Source: DATGIQ01 sp035295665
GTDB lineage: Bacteria; Planctomycetota; Planctomycetia; Gemmatales; Gemmataceae
Direction: 5' to 3'
Assembly (NCBI GenBank): GCA_035295665.1
Contig: DATGIQ010000241.1
Span: forward strand, 1 to 25,744
Length of the DNA stretch: 25,744 nucleotides
Below the pieces are notes generated by a model. That model saw only the letters and a program-made list of their open reading frames with translations. It made no database searches and was not told where the DNA came from. Position 1 is the first letter of the stretch. Each line of letters starts with the position of its first letter. The position numbers and the translations under genes are program-made. Positions 15,421 to 22,606 of this stretch are shown here, piece by piece.

Positions 15421-15930
15421 CTAGGCTCTCTGATTGCCGGCCCCGACCGCTTGCATATTGACGACATTCTCCGCGATCCGGGTTAACTTTTCGTCGGTCT
15501 CTTTTTCCTCGGCAAGCGTCTGCTGAAGCAAGTTGGCTGCCTCTCGGTCTCCCAGGGTGTCGGCATACGTACGGGCACAGCCGTAGCCGGCCATCTCGTA
15601 ATGCTCAACCCGTTGGGCTGCACCGATCAGAGCCGCATCCCCGACCGCAGGCTCATCGGCTTCCCCGATCATCTCGTTCCCCTCATCAATGATCCCTTCG
15701 ATGCCTTTGCATTTCTTGCCTTTGTGGCCCAGATTGAAGCGATCAAAAATCTGTTCGAGTCGTTCGGCATGCGTCTTTGTTTGCTCCAAGTGTTCCTGGA
15801 ACGCCTTCTTGAGTTCCGAAGACGAGGCCGCCTTGATCATCTTGGGAAGTGCCTTGATGATCTGGTTCTCCGCGTTGTAGAGATCGCGCAGTTCATCCAC
15901 GAAAAGGTCTTTCAGTGTGTGCAGCTTCAT
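15421..15930 (-). CDS. DUF892 (YciE/YciF) ferritin-like protein
   Basis: The product has 169 residues, with GGGAGA shortly before the ATG. The whole chain matches the DUF892 four-helix ferritin-like fold: LHTLKDLFVDELRDLYNAENQIIKALP at the start, then FQEHLEQTKTHAERLEQIF, the GKKCKGIEGIIDEGNEMI loop, and RVEHYEMAGYGCARTYADTLG followed by LAEEKETDEKLTRIAENV. Conserved E/H residues (for example in DELRDLYNAENQ, EHLEQTKTHAERLE and EHYEMAGY) could hold a di-iron centre. YciE/YciF proteins are stress-induced, and their chemistry is unproven. It probably follows the small secreted-protein gene in one transcript (gap 117 bp), since no convincing -24/-12 site lies directly in front. Confidence 0.92.
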   Translation of the reverse strand: MKLHTLKDLFVDELRDLYNAENQIIKALPKMIKAASSSELKKAFQEHLEQTKTHAERLEQIFDRFNLGHKGKKCKGIEGIIDEGNEMIGEADEPAVGDAALIGAAQRVEHYEMAGYGCARTYADTLGDREAANLLQQTLAEEKETDEKLTRIAENVVNMQAVGAGNQRA

Positions 15931-16047
15931 GATGAGTCTCCCTTGTTGGTACGTGTGGACGCTTGATCGACGATTATCCGGTGGAAGGAGAACTCCTCCT
16001 TCCCCGATCCGAGCTAACCGAGAAGGTAGGTTTTCGATTCGAGTCAG

Positions 16048-16362
16048 CTATATTTTTTCCCTCGTCCGGGCCTCGATTTTGGTCGCCGTTTTGTCGGCAT
16101 CATCTGAGTATGTGACCTTCACAAACTGTCCTTGCTTGAGATCAGATAATTTTGCCTTCTTGCCATCCAGCGTGATGGTGGCCTCGCTAGAGACTTTGTG
16201 CGACATTTTGTTTCCACCATCCTTGTCCGTCATGGTCAATTTCCCGTTCTCGACGGAGACAATTTTGCCTTCATGGGTTTTCTCCGCAGCCAGTGCCGGA
16301 ACACTCACCAGGAGCGCCAGCACCATTGCCATGAGCGCAGCATCGAGAGCCCGGTAAACCAT
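16048..16362 (-). CDS. Small secreted protein of unknown function
   Basis: The product has 104 residues. ATG 16362 is chosen because GGAGAT lies just upstream and a signal peptide follows: MVYRALDAALMAMVLALLVSVPALAA, cleaved near residue 26. A longer in-frame start at 16581 would place the sigma-54-like promoter inside the gene and hide the signal peptide, so it is unlikely. The mature part is a small beta-rich domain (HEGKIVSVENGKLTMTDKDG, then SSEATITLDGKKAKLSDLKQ and GQFVKVTYSDDADKTATKIEA), similar in pattern to OB-like or DUF5666-type domains. It is likely periplasmic and may bind a ligand or metal. It heads a probable operon with the DUF892 gene. Confidence 0.75.
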   Translation of the reverse strand: MVYRALDAALMAMVLALLVSVPALAAEKTHEGKIVSVENGKLTMTDKDGGNKMSHKVSSEATITLDGKKAKLSDLKQGQFVKVTYSDDADKTATKIEARTREKI

Positions 16363-16417
16363 AAGGATCTCCACGAAACGTTCGGCCATTTTCTCGGAGA
16401 CAACAACGTGTTCCGCG

Positions 16418-16432
16418 GCAATTCCCATGCCG
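16418..16432 (-). promoter_or_regulatory. Candidate sigma-54 promoter for the small secreted protein and DUF892 operon
   Basis: The minus strand reads CGGCATGGGAATTGC. GGCAT and TTGC have exact spacing; the base after TTGC is C rather than T. The predicted start is near 16406, about 44 bases before the ATG at 16362. Confidence 0.62.
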
Positions 16433-16701
16433 CCGTATGCCAGCACCGTAAGCGGAGGCCGGAGCCTCGCGGAGGCCGATGAAGTGGCACCGGCAGACGC
16501 CGTCGCTACCTCGGCAAAGCGACTCCAGCCGTAAGAAGATGGCGACGCAAGAATGGGCATAGTCTTGCTCTGCTTCGCCACGATTTGCCTGGCCCTTGTT
16601 CTCCGGTCGGGTCACGAATAGAAACATCTCGGCCTTGCTCAATCGCTGCTGTACGCATGGGAGGATCTGGCAATCGACAACCGTTCTTTGGTACGCAAGT
16701 G

Positions 16702-16716
16702 TGGCATGCCGTTTGC
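16702..16716 (+). promoter_or_regulatory. Strong candidate sigma-54 promoter for the M48 protease operon
   Basis: The plus strand reads G-TGGCATGCCGTTTGC-TC, matching TGGCA(C/T)G-N4-TTGCT at every key base with exact spacing. The predicted start is near 16729, about 68 bases before the ATG at 16797. Confidence 0.75.
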
Positions 16717-16796
16717 TCAGCGCACTAACCAATTTAGGGAAGTAAGCGATACACTGTGGCGCTTTTGTCTCTCATGACTTGGCGAGCAGGTTCCTG

Positions 16797-17630
16797 ATGG
16801 CCAGACGATGGAGTTCCATCCAAGGATGTATGTCTCGGCGCGGGTTGTTCTGCGTTGGGATCTGCTTGGCAATCGGCCTGGCTCCCTTGGGCTGTGGATT
16901 CCCGGAGGGCGTTGAAGAAGGGGAAGGACCCGGCCATCGTGCCCAGCCGCTCTCCTTGACTCCGGACCAGGAACGGGAACTCGGGGAGCGGGCTTATGCC
17001 CAGGTTCTCCGTGAGTATCGAGGGCGGATCCTGTCGCCCGACCGGCCGGAGGTCAAACGGGTCCGCCAGATTACCGCCCGCATTATTCGCGCAGCCGGCA
17101 TCCGGCCCTTGCAGCGCGAAATCAATCTCGATCTCCAGGGCTATCAATTCGACTGGGAAGCCAACGTCATTCACTCCCAGCAAGTCAACGCCTTTGCCTT
17201 GCCCGGCGGCAAGATCGCCGTGTTCACTGGAATCCTCCCCGTTGCCCAAGATGATGACCAGCTGGCCACGGTTCTATCCCACGAGATTGCTCATGTCCTT
17301 GCGCATCATGCCAGCGAGCGCTTGGCCCGTGAGCAGTCGGGGCGCGTGGGCTTTCTGAGCCGCAAGGCCTACGATCGGGGCCAGGAATCCGAAGCCGATC
17401 ACATTGGGGTGTTTCTCATGACCTTTGCCGGTTATGACCCAGAAGAGGCAATCCGCTTTTGGCAGCGCATGCAGCGCATCAGCGAAGATCGGGGCCAAGT
17501 GCCGGAGTTCCTCTCGGATCACCCTAGTGACGCCCACCGACTCCGCGCCCTCGAAGGCTGGGTTCCGCGGGCTCGGCTAGCCAAGCGGGCTTTCGATGAG
17601 GGGCGCATTGCACCGGAGCGGGGCCGCTGA
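16797..17630 (+). CDS. M48 family zinc metalloprotease, exported
   Basis: The product has 277 residues from ATG 16797, chosen for GCAGG six bases upstream; ATG 16830 is an alternative that still keeps the signal sequence. The N-terminus is an export signal (SRRGLFCVGICLAIGLAPLG) followed by cysteine, but the residues before it are not a standard lipobox, so lipoprotein status is uncertain. The catalytic motif is HEIAH at 162-166 (within LSHEIAHVLAHHASERL). The third zinc ligand is E199 in ESEADHIGVFLM, and NAFALPGGKIAVFTGIL is typical of the BepA/LoiP/YcaL group. These proteases act in the periplasm on misfolded outer-membrane proteins. It is followed by two small membrane-protein genes on the same strand, all probably driven from 16702-16716. 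Confidence 0.92.
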   Translation: MARRWSSIQGCMSRRGLFCVGICLAIGLAPLGCGFPEGVEEGEGPGHRAQPLSLTPDQERELGERAYAQVLREYRGRILSPDRPEVKRVRQITARIIRAAGIRPLQREINLDLQGYQFDWEANVIHSQQVNAFALPGGKIAVFTGILPVAQDDDQLATVLSHEIAHVLAHHASERLAREQSGRVGFLSRKAYDRGQESEADHIGVFLMTFAGYDPEEAIRFWQRMQRISEDRGQVPEFLSDHPSDAHRLRALEGWVPRARLAKRAFDEGRIAPERGR

Positions 17631-17721
17631 ACGTGTGCCGAGCAGGAACCGCTTCCGTTCTCAAAACCGGGCTTGGGCTTCACCGGAGTCTGTTCTTTTC
17701 TTGACCAAGGGAGGATCTCTC

Positions 17722-17889
17722 ATGAGCATGGGTGATGGGCCGTTCTTAGGAAGCGGCGGCTTCTACGGGAACATGAGTCCCGGAGGACCCTATGGACTAT
17801 GGCCTAGCTGTGGCTGTAGTAGCTGCTTTATCATTCTGGCGGGAATCTTGCTGGTCTTTGGTGGCTGTTTGCGGATGCTTGGCCAATAA
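17722..17889 (+). CDS. Small glycine/cysteine-rich membrane protein
   Basis: The peptide has 55 residues. The start is set by GGGAGGA nine bases before the ATG. The N-terminal half is glycine/proline-rich (GDGPFLGSGGFYGNMSPGG), then comes the cysteine cluster CGCSSC, and the C-terminal half is one hydrophobic helix (FIILAGILLVFGGCLRML). I do not know the family. The CGCSSC cluster at the membrane face could bind metal or form disulfides; that is inference. The gene lies 91 bases after the M48 stop and 56 bases before the next gene, suggesting one operon. Confidence 0.72.
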   Translation: MSMGDGPFLGSGGFYGNMSPGGPYGLWPSCGCSSCFIILAGILLVFGGCLRMLGQ

Positions 17890-17945
17890 CCAGGTTTAAG
17901 TCAGCCCGCCGATTCGTGGGTCGGGCTTCTGGAAGGGGGATCGCG

Positions 17946-18260
17946 ATGCGAGCACTCTGCGGCGCAATTATCGTCGCTGGTTCTGTCATTGGCTTGGGAC
18001 TGACGGCCCTGGGCTTTGGAACACGCTATCATTCGGGGCTGGAAGTAACGGATGAAAAAGGTCCGGTATTGCTCCATCTCTCGCAAATGGATCGGCCCTT
18101 GGTCTTCATCTTGGTGTTCCTGACGGCGATGGCCATCATCGGGCTCGGGATCGCCTTCGTAGGACTGGCTTACCATCACCACCGTCGTCAGCATGAACTT
18201 CTCCGGACCCATGCTACCCACCCGTCGAGCCCGGTCCAGGCGCCGACGGGATTGTCGTAA
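17946..18260 (+). CDS. Small two-helix membrane protein of unknown function
   Basis: The peptide has 104 residues. GGGGGA lies upstream of the ATG, which is preferred over an in-frame upstream start at 17916. A first hydrophobic helix (about 3-27, CGAIIVAGSVIGLGLTALGF) is followed by a short extracytoplasmic loop with acidic and basic residues. The second helix (about 53-78, PLVFILVFLTAMAIIGLGIAFVGLAY) leads into a histidine/arginine-rich cytoplasmic tail (HHHRRQHE). The family is not recognised. It is probably the last gene of the M48 operon. Confidence 0.72.
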   Translation: MRALCGAIIVAGSVIGLGLTALGFGTRYHSGLEVTDEKGPVLLHLSQMDRPLVFILVFLTAMAIIGLGIAFVGLAYHHHRRQHELLRTHATHPSSPVQAPTGLS

Positions 18261-18563
18261 TGGAGTTTGCTGTTCCGCACGAAAATTGAGCCCATCGTCC
18301 GCGAACCCAGACTCAACCAAGGCGCTGGCCAAGCAGAGCCAGGCACACGGGTTTGCGGAGTCCATACGCGCGCTTCGGTCGACTCCCTCTTTTGCCGGCG
18401 CCGGCACCGTACTTGCTTACTTGAACGAATGCCGCCCATTGCAGGCCGGCCGGCGCACTGGCGGCGCACGGGTTGTCTTGCCTGTCAACCGGATGGTGCG
18501 AGCGTTCGGGTTCATTTCCACGGTTGCCCTATCAGGGGCGCAGATCAGGTCAAAGGAGGTCCA
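18261..18563. other. Upstream region of the TIGR03000 gene
   Basis: This 303-bp stretch separates the 104-residue membrane protein from the TIGR03000 gene and contains the sigma-54-like site at 18402-18416. The reading frame of the TIGR03000 gene is open through part of it, but it lacks a ribosome site and has an unlikely composition. I regard it as noncoding. Confidence 0.55.
18402..18416 (+). promoter_or_regulatory. Candidate sigma-54 promoter for the TIGR03000 gene
   Basis: The plus strand reads CGGCACCGTACTTGC-TT. GGCAC and TTGCTT match with exact spacing; the leading T is C. The predicted start is near 18429, about 135 bases before the ATG at 18564. Confidence 0.68.
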
Positions 18564-19535
18564 ATGATGTCCAAGCGATCGATTCCTAGTTTTCTGGCCG
18601 CAGCGCTGGCTGTGGCGGCTCTGTTGATCGTGACGGATCCTGCGTCAGCGCAACGATGGCGTGGAGGACGTGGTTTCGGCTACGGAGGATATGGGGGAGA
18701 CGGCTTCTACCTCGGCTATGGGCGCCCCTACTACGGAGAAGGATATTACAGCGGGTGGGAGCGTCCCTACGGCTGGGGGTATTCGCCAAACTACTATGGC
18801 TACGGATGGAACACTCCTGGATACCGGGGGTCCGAAAACGGCTGGGAGAACCCCTCGTACTATTCCTGGTCCACCCCCTCTTATTACTCGGAAGGAACGG
18901 AGGGAGACTACTATGGAGCCGGGGCTGGAGCCAACGGCCAAGCCTACGGGGCCATGAGCGGCGAGAACATGGATAACCATGTCTTCATCACGGCCCACGT
19001 ACCACCCAATGCGGAAATCTGGTTCGATGATCAAAAGACGTCGCAAACCGGAAGCTTCCGTTCCTTTGTCTCTCCGCCCCTCCAGTCGGACCGGAAATAC
19101 ACGTACCATATTCGGGCACGCTGGCGGGAAGATGGACGAGAAGTCGAAAAAGATCGGAACCTGGATGTACATCCCGGCGATCGGTTGTTCGTGAACTTCA
19201 CGAATCCTCGGTCGGAGCGGATGAGAGGAACAAATACCGGCCAGTACGGAGCCGAAGGGCAGTACGGGGCTGAGTCCGAAAACCGTGACCGTTCTCTGGA
19301 ACGCCGCGACCGCACCTTGGAGGACACGCAACGAAACCGTCAAGACAACCAAGATCGGACGCTGAACAATCAAAACCAACAGCGTAACCAAACGACCAAT
19401 CCTGGTCACACAGAAAACCAGAATCGCGGACAGACCACCAATCCTGGTCAGACCGGAAACCAAAATCGTGGGCAAACGACCAATCCCGGTCAGACTGGAA
19501 ACCAAAATCGTGGGCAGACGCCGCCTCCCCAGTAG
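18564..19535 (+). CDS. TIGR03000-domain secreted protein with Gly/Tyr-rich and Gln/Asn-rich regions
   Basis: The product has 323 residues. The start is set by a perfect AAAGGAGGT just before the ATG. A signal peptide (FLAAALAVAALLIVTDPASA) cleaves near residue 29. Residues 30-125 are glycine/tyrosine/tryptophan-rich low complexity (GYGGYGGDGFYLGYG). Residues about 133-213 form the TIGR03000 domain, seen so far mainly in planctomycetes: HVFITAHVPPNAEIWFDDQ, the turn SFRSFVSPPL, YTYHIRARW, and VHPGDRLFVNFTNP. The remaining 110 residues are charged, then Asn/Gln-rich, ending in three 14-residue repeats. It is probably a cell-surface or periplasmic structural protein; its function is unknown. Placement in the sigma-54 island suggests an envelope-stress role. 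Confidence 0.88.
   Translation: MMSKRSIPSFLAAALAVAALLIVTDPASAQRWRGGRGFGYGGYGGDGFYLGYGRPYYGEGYYSGWERPYGWGYSPNYYGYGWNTPGYRGSENGWENPSYYSWSTPSYYSEGTEGDYYGAGAGANGQAYGAMSGENMDNHVFITAHVPPNAEIWFDDQKTSQTGSFRSFVSPPLQSDRKYTYHIRARWREDGREVEKDRNLDVHPGDRLFVNFTNPRSERMRGTNTGQYGAEGQYGAESENRDRSLERRDRTLEDTQRNRQDNQDRTLNNQNQQRNQTTNPGHTENQNRGQTTNPGQTGNQNRGQTTNPGQTGNQNRGQTPPPQ
19392..19517 (+). repeat. Three tandem 42-bp repeats coding for TTNPGQTGNQNRGQ
   Basis: The units at 19392-19433, 19434-19475 and 19476-19517 encode 14 residues each. Units two and three are identical at protein level, while the first reads TTNPGHTENQNRGQ. The nucleotide sequences differ at a few third positions. Copy number is likely to vary between strains. 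Confidence 0.9.
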
Positions 19536-19685
19536 TTCTTATGGTGGAGCGGTTGGTGGTAAATCTCGATGGGGGACAATCGCGGCGGAGGTGCGGTGCC
19601 CGTTTACCCGTCCGGTGAGCAAGGAAACTTGTACGCACCGAGCAATGGATAGGAAAGGCATCTTCCGCCGCGAAGTGCCAAGCGC

Positions 19686-19727
19686 CGGCAACGTCATCTT
19701 CCCCGACTGGGGAGGGTGGCGTTGCCG
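19686..19727. other. 19-bp RNA-type hairpin
   Basis: The two halves can pair along 19 positions around the tetraloop GACT (19705-19708): eight outer Watson-Crick pairs (CGGCAACG with CGTTGCCG), six central pairs including G.T wobbles, and five inner pairs. The wobble-compatible centre favours an RNA rather than a DNA role on the plus strand. No U tract follows, so it is not a classical terminator. Confidence 0.55.
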
Positions 19728-19929
19728 ATTGCACAATCCTCCATACAACGTGAGAAGAAGGGACTCAACCTCTTCTATGCATGACAACCGGCGGTTTTCG
19801 ATATCCTGGGCAGATTGCTGCGCGAAAAAGAGAAAATCGATAGCCTTCCATAGTCCGGTTTCGGTTGAACGGATTGTTTTGGCTCGTCTATAGCACCTAG
19901 CTGCACTGTATCTCGGTCGAACGCGACTT

Positions 19930-19944
19930 TGGCGCGCACTTTGC
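19930..19944 (+). promoter_or_regulatory. Candidate sigma-54 promoter for the 19990 gene and metallopeptidase
   Basis: The plus strand reads TT-TGGCGCGCACTTTGC-TA, with full TGGC and TTGC halves and exact spacing. The predicted start is near 19957, about 33 bases before the ATG at 19990. Confidence 0.7.
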
Positions 19945-19989
19945 TAATCGTGAACACTGCCCATTCCGAGTCTACATCAAGGAGCAGCG

Positions 19990-20361
19990 ATGCGCAACCT
20001 CTTGGATCGCCGTAAGATTAAGCGTCCCTCTCAACTGCCGGAAATGGACCGGCTCCGGATGACTCATCTGTACCGCACGGTGGAAACGGAGGACCGACCC
20101 CAGTCCGGACTTCCTTCGGGGCGGGTGTCATCCGACGAGGTCCTGATCCTTGATGCGCGGGCTTCCCTTCGGCCGGCCGAGTTGGTCGAGCGCAAGCTGA
20201 GTTGCTTGCTCAAGAGTGTGTATCTGCCGATGAGTCATGTTCGTGCCACACCGTTCTGCAAAGACCGCGGGCATTCCTCCGGCCTTTCCTTGGAGTCCGC
20301 GCGAAAAAGAGATCCGTCGTTTTCCTCTCCGAGGGAAAGGCCCCTCATTTGCACTGCTTGA
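19990..20361 (+). CDS. Short protein of unknown function upstream of the metallopeptidase
   Basis: This 123-residue product has an excellent ribosome site (AAGGAG six bases before the ATG) and a sigma-54-like promoter close upstream, which argue for translation from here. The first 70 residues are charged (LLDRRKIKRPSQLPEMDRLRM) with no known domain or membrane segment. The last 40 residues are serine/arginine-rich and look less natural. The metallopeptidase frame is open from 20234, inside this gene, so either the genes overlap or a frameshift splits one longer gene. I cannot decide from this sequence alone. Confidence 0.45.
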   Translation: MRNLLDRRKIKRPSQLPEMDRLRMTHLYRTVETEDRPQSGLPSGRVSSDEVLILDARASLRPAELVERKLSCLLKSVYLPMSHVRATPFCKDRGHSSGLSLESARKRDPSFSSPRERPLICTA

Positions 20362-20455
20362 TCGGCAGCAGCATGTCCTGCCTGTCCCTGATACTCGACT
20401 CGCAGGAGCAAGCCATCCAACAGCCCCCAAGATCGCCCGGCCCATCCGTGATTTT

Positions 20456-21487
20456 ATGCCGGCCAATGAACCTGCTTTTCATGAGGCCAAGCTCGGATCC
20501 ACGCGTCTTCAGGACCTGGGACTGACGATTCAGGGCAGTCCCTTGGAACCGATCCTGAACGAATTTGAGGCGGAATTGCAGCGCGCGGGGATTCGACGGT
20601 TGCAGCCACGGTTTTATCTCTCCACCGAGTGGGGCGTCCCCTTCCATACGGTTGCCATCGCCATCCCGTTTTATCTCGCGCGCTCCGACTTGACGGCCTT
20701 GCACGCCAAGCGGGCCGGCTATGTCGAAGGCTTCAGCCGCTCGGATATCTTGCGCTACCTGCGCCACGAGATGGGGCACGTGGTCAACTATGGCTATCGG
20801 CTCTACGAGCAGGAGGATTGGATCAAGCAATTCGGCTCCATTACGCAACCGTACGAAGAAGACTATCGCCCCGAACCGTTCAGCCGCCGCTATGTCCGGC
20901 ATTTGCCGGGATGGTACGCTCAGAAGCACCCCGACGAAGACTGGTCGGAGACCTTCGCGGTGTGGATGACACCCGGTCTGGATTGGCGTGCAGATTACGC
21001 CCCTTGGCCGGAGGCCCTGGCCAAGTTGAACTATTGCGACGCCACCATGGCAAAGCTCGTCGATCGGGATCCCCTGGTGACGACCGTGGATTTGGATGAA
21101 GACGTGCAAGGCCTCGCCTACTCGATCGATCAGTTTTACAAGGGGCTCGGGACCGGCCCTGCCGAACTGCCCCCCGGCCTGGACGGAGCGCTGCGAACCA
21201 TTTTCGAGGACTTTGCGCGTTCGGAAGCCGGAACTTCGGCGAAGCCGCCCAAGTTAGCTTCCGAGTTGATTCGCCAGTTAGAATACGAGTTGATGGGAAA
21301 TGTCTATCGCTGGACCGGCCATTTCCCCGAACGGACGCACACCCTGCTGGAACACCTGATGCGGCGTGCTGATTCCCTGCAACTTGCCTATCTACCCGAA
21401 CATGAGTTGGAGGCCACGCTGGCCGTGACCACGTTGGTCACTGCCTTGGCGATGAACTATGTTCATCGGGGCACATATCTGCCATGA
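20456..21487 (+). CDS. Putative zinc-binding metallopeptidase (Peptidase_Mx-like)
   Basis: The product has 343 residues from ATG 20456; an in-frame ATG at 20237 would add 73 residues of poorer composition. Neither start has a clear ribosome site. The order of motifs matches the 'putative zinc-binding metallopeptidase' family: LGLTIQGSPLEPILNEFEAEL, then RFYLSTEWGVPFHTVAIAIPFYLA, the zinc motif HEMGH at 104-108 in YLRHEMGHVVNYGYRLY, RRYVRHLPGWYAQKHPDEDW and SETFAVWMTPGLDW (likely third zinc ligand E in ETFA). There is no signal peptide, so it is probably cytoplasmic. The gene converges on an ATP-grasp ligase gene, and both follow sigma-54-like sites, which suggests a shared pathway. The substrate is unknown. 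Confidence 0.85.
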   Translation: MPANEPAFHEAKLGSTRLQDLGLTIQGSPLEPILNEFEAELQRAGIRRLQPRFYLSTEWGVPFHTVAIAIPFYLARSDLTALHAKRAGYVEGFSRSDILRYLRHEMGHVVNYGYRLYEQEDWIKQFGSITQPYEEDYRPEPFSRRYVRHLPGWYAQKHPDEDWSETFAVWMTPGLDWRADYAPWPEALAKLNYCDATMAKLVDRDPLVTTVDLDEDVQGLAYSIDQFYKGLGTGPAELPPGLDGALRTIFEDFARSEAGTSAKPPKLASELIRQLEYELMGNVYRWTGHFPERTHTLLEHLMRRADSLQLAYLPEHELEATLAVTTLVTALAMNYVHRGTYLP

Positions 21488-21500
21488 ATGATCATGCTTA

Positions 21501-21538
21501 CTTGCGTTGCGCGTTCGGCGGACTTTTCTGAACGCAAG
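21501..21538. terminator. Hairpin between convergent genes
   Basis: CTTGCGTT (21501-21508) pairs with AACGCAAG (21531-21538) around a 22-nt interior that has alternative pairings. It lies just after the metallopeptidase stop. No U tract is present on either strand, so terminator function is tentative. A second small palindrome, GCTCG-TT-CGAGC, is at 21561-21572. Confidence 0.4.
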
Positions 21539-21581
21539 CGGCCACAAGGCTGTGGAACCAGCTCGTTCGAGCAATCGGGTA

Positions 21582-22568
21582 TCACCGCCTGGTCCGCTGG
21601 CGGAAGCGGTCGTGGGCGAGCGCAACAATCTTGTTGATAAGCGTGGGGTAGTCGAGTCCTGCGGCGGCGGCAGCGGTCGCGAACTCGCCCCCTTGTTCGA
21701 GATAGCAGTTGGCGTTGACTTCAATCACGTACGCCTCCCCCGTATTGGATAAGCGTATGTCGATCCTTCCGTAGTCGCGGACGCGCACGGCACGGTAGGC
21801 ATCCAGAGCCACGCGGTGGAGCCTGGCCCGAAGCTCATCGGGCAGATCGGCGAGGGCCGTTTGCGTGCCCTTGTACTCCGCGCTGTTCTTGGCCCACTTG
21901 GCCTTGTTGTCGAGCACGTGGGGCTTTCCTGCGGGGAGGCCCGAAAAATCTACCTCGATAGGGGGAAAAGCGACCGGGTTTTCGTTTCCTAGAATGCTCA
22001 CATAGAATTCGCGGCCCTCGATGTACTCCTCGGCCAAGGCCGCATCGTGGACCTGTTCCTGGATGGCCAAAACGCGCTTCATCAAGTCGGTCGGATTGTC
22101 AACCAGGGAATTGCTGTTGATGCCGATGGACGCATCAGCGCGGAGAGGCTTGACGAACAAGGGCATCCGTAACTTGCCACCCGTTTCCAAGTTGGAGTTC
22201 TGAAAAAAGACTGCGAAGTCGGGAAACAAGATTCCCTCGTAGGCGAGGAGCTTCTTGGTGAGTACCTTGTCTTGTTGGAGATAGCACTCGCCGGGCCCCG
22301 CACCGGTATAGGGTAGGTTCAACAATTCCAGTAAGCCCGCAACCGCGACATCTCCGAAGAGATTACGGCCAAACATCTCCATGAGGTTGAAAACCAAATC
22401 CGGTTTGCGGCGGGACAACCCGGCAAGCAGCTTGCGGACGTCGGCGTGGACGCCCAGCACGGACACATGATGCCCGGTCTGCTTGAGCGCGGCTCTCACC
22501 TGATCGACAACGGACTCATGCCCTTTGGCTTTCTCTCGCTCCAGGTAAGTGAGCACGGTGATCTTCAT
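21582..22568 (-). CDS. ATP-grasp ligase, D-Ala-D-Ala ligase-like
   Basis: The product has 328 residues. Residues 1-90 are a Rossmann-like N-domain (MKITVLTYLER, then KPDLVFNLMEMFGRNLFGD), with the Ddl-type LLELLNLPYTGAGPGE segment. The ATP-grasp core has K140 in MPLFVKPLRADASIGI, acceptor-side acidic residues in EEYIEGREFYVSIL (180-193), and the metal-binding set D270, E283 and N285 in RIDIRLSNTGEAYVIEVNAN. These match enzymes that join an amino acid or peptide carboxylate to an amine via acyl phosphate. The C-terminus differs from housekeeping Ddl, so the substrate is probably another peptide. It is convergent with the metallopeptidase gene, and a good sigma-54-like site lies about 40 bases upstream. 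Confidence 0.88.
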   Translation of the reverse strand: MKITVLTYLEREKAKGHESVVDQVRAALKQTGHHVSVLGVHADVRKLLAGLSRRKPDLVFNLMEMFGRNLFGDVAVAGLLELLNLPYTGAGPGECYLQQDKVLTKKLLAYEGILFPDFAVFFQNSNLETGGKLRMPLFVKPLRADASIGINSNSLVDNPTDLMKRVLAIQEQVHDAALAEEYIEGREFYVSILGNENPVAFPPIEVDFSGLPAGKPHVLDNKAKWAKNSAEYKGTQTALADLPDELRARLHRVALDAYRAVRVRDYGRIDIRLSNTGEAYVIEVNANCYLEQGGEFATAAAAAGLDYPTLINKIVALAHDRFRQRTRR

Positions 22569-22606
22569 ACGCTATCCACGTTGTGCGCTGATCTGCCGAA
22601 CGAAGA

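Larger units (their letters stand above)
16363..16796. other. Divergent control region with two outward sigma-54 promoters
   Basis: This 434-bp spacer lies between the small secreted-protein gene (leftward) and the M48 gene (rightward). It carries a -24/-12 site for each (16418-16432 and 16702-16716), 270 bp apart. The interior contains a repeated word GCGGAGGCCG at 16452 and 16469, with a GAGGC-CGGA-GCCTC palindrome between. Both are candidate activator binding sites but are unproven. No gene was recognised. Confidence 0.55.
19536..19989. other. Intergenic region with hairpin and sigma-54-like promoter
   Basis: This 454-bp stretch has no convincing gene. It contains the long hairpin 19686-19727 and the -24/-12 site at 19930-19944. 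A second, weaker element with TGGC and TAGC halves is at 19880-19894. Confidence 0.55.

Noticed and set aside
16734..17249. Minus-strand open frame opposite the start of the M48 gene
   Set aside because: It covers the well-supported exported M48 protease on the other strand and the upstream promoter region; no family signal.
18645..19505. Minus-strand open frame of 286 codons opposite the TIGR03000 gene
   Set aside because: It is a by-product of low-complexity codons on the plus strand; the plus-strand gene has a perfect ribosome site, signal peptide and known domain.
19811..19894. Two further -24/-12-like sequences before 19990 (near 19808 and at 19880-19894)
   Set aside because: Their -12 halves (CTGC and TAGC) are poor, and the site at 19930-19944 is both better and closer to the gene.
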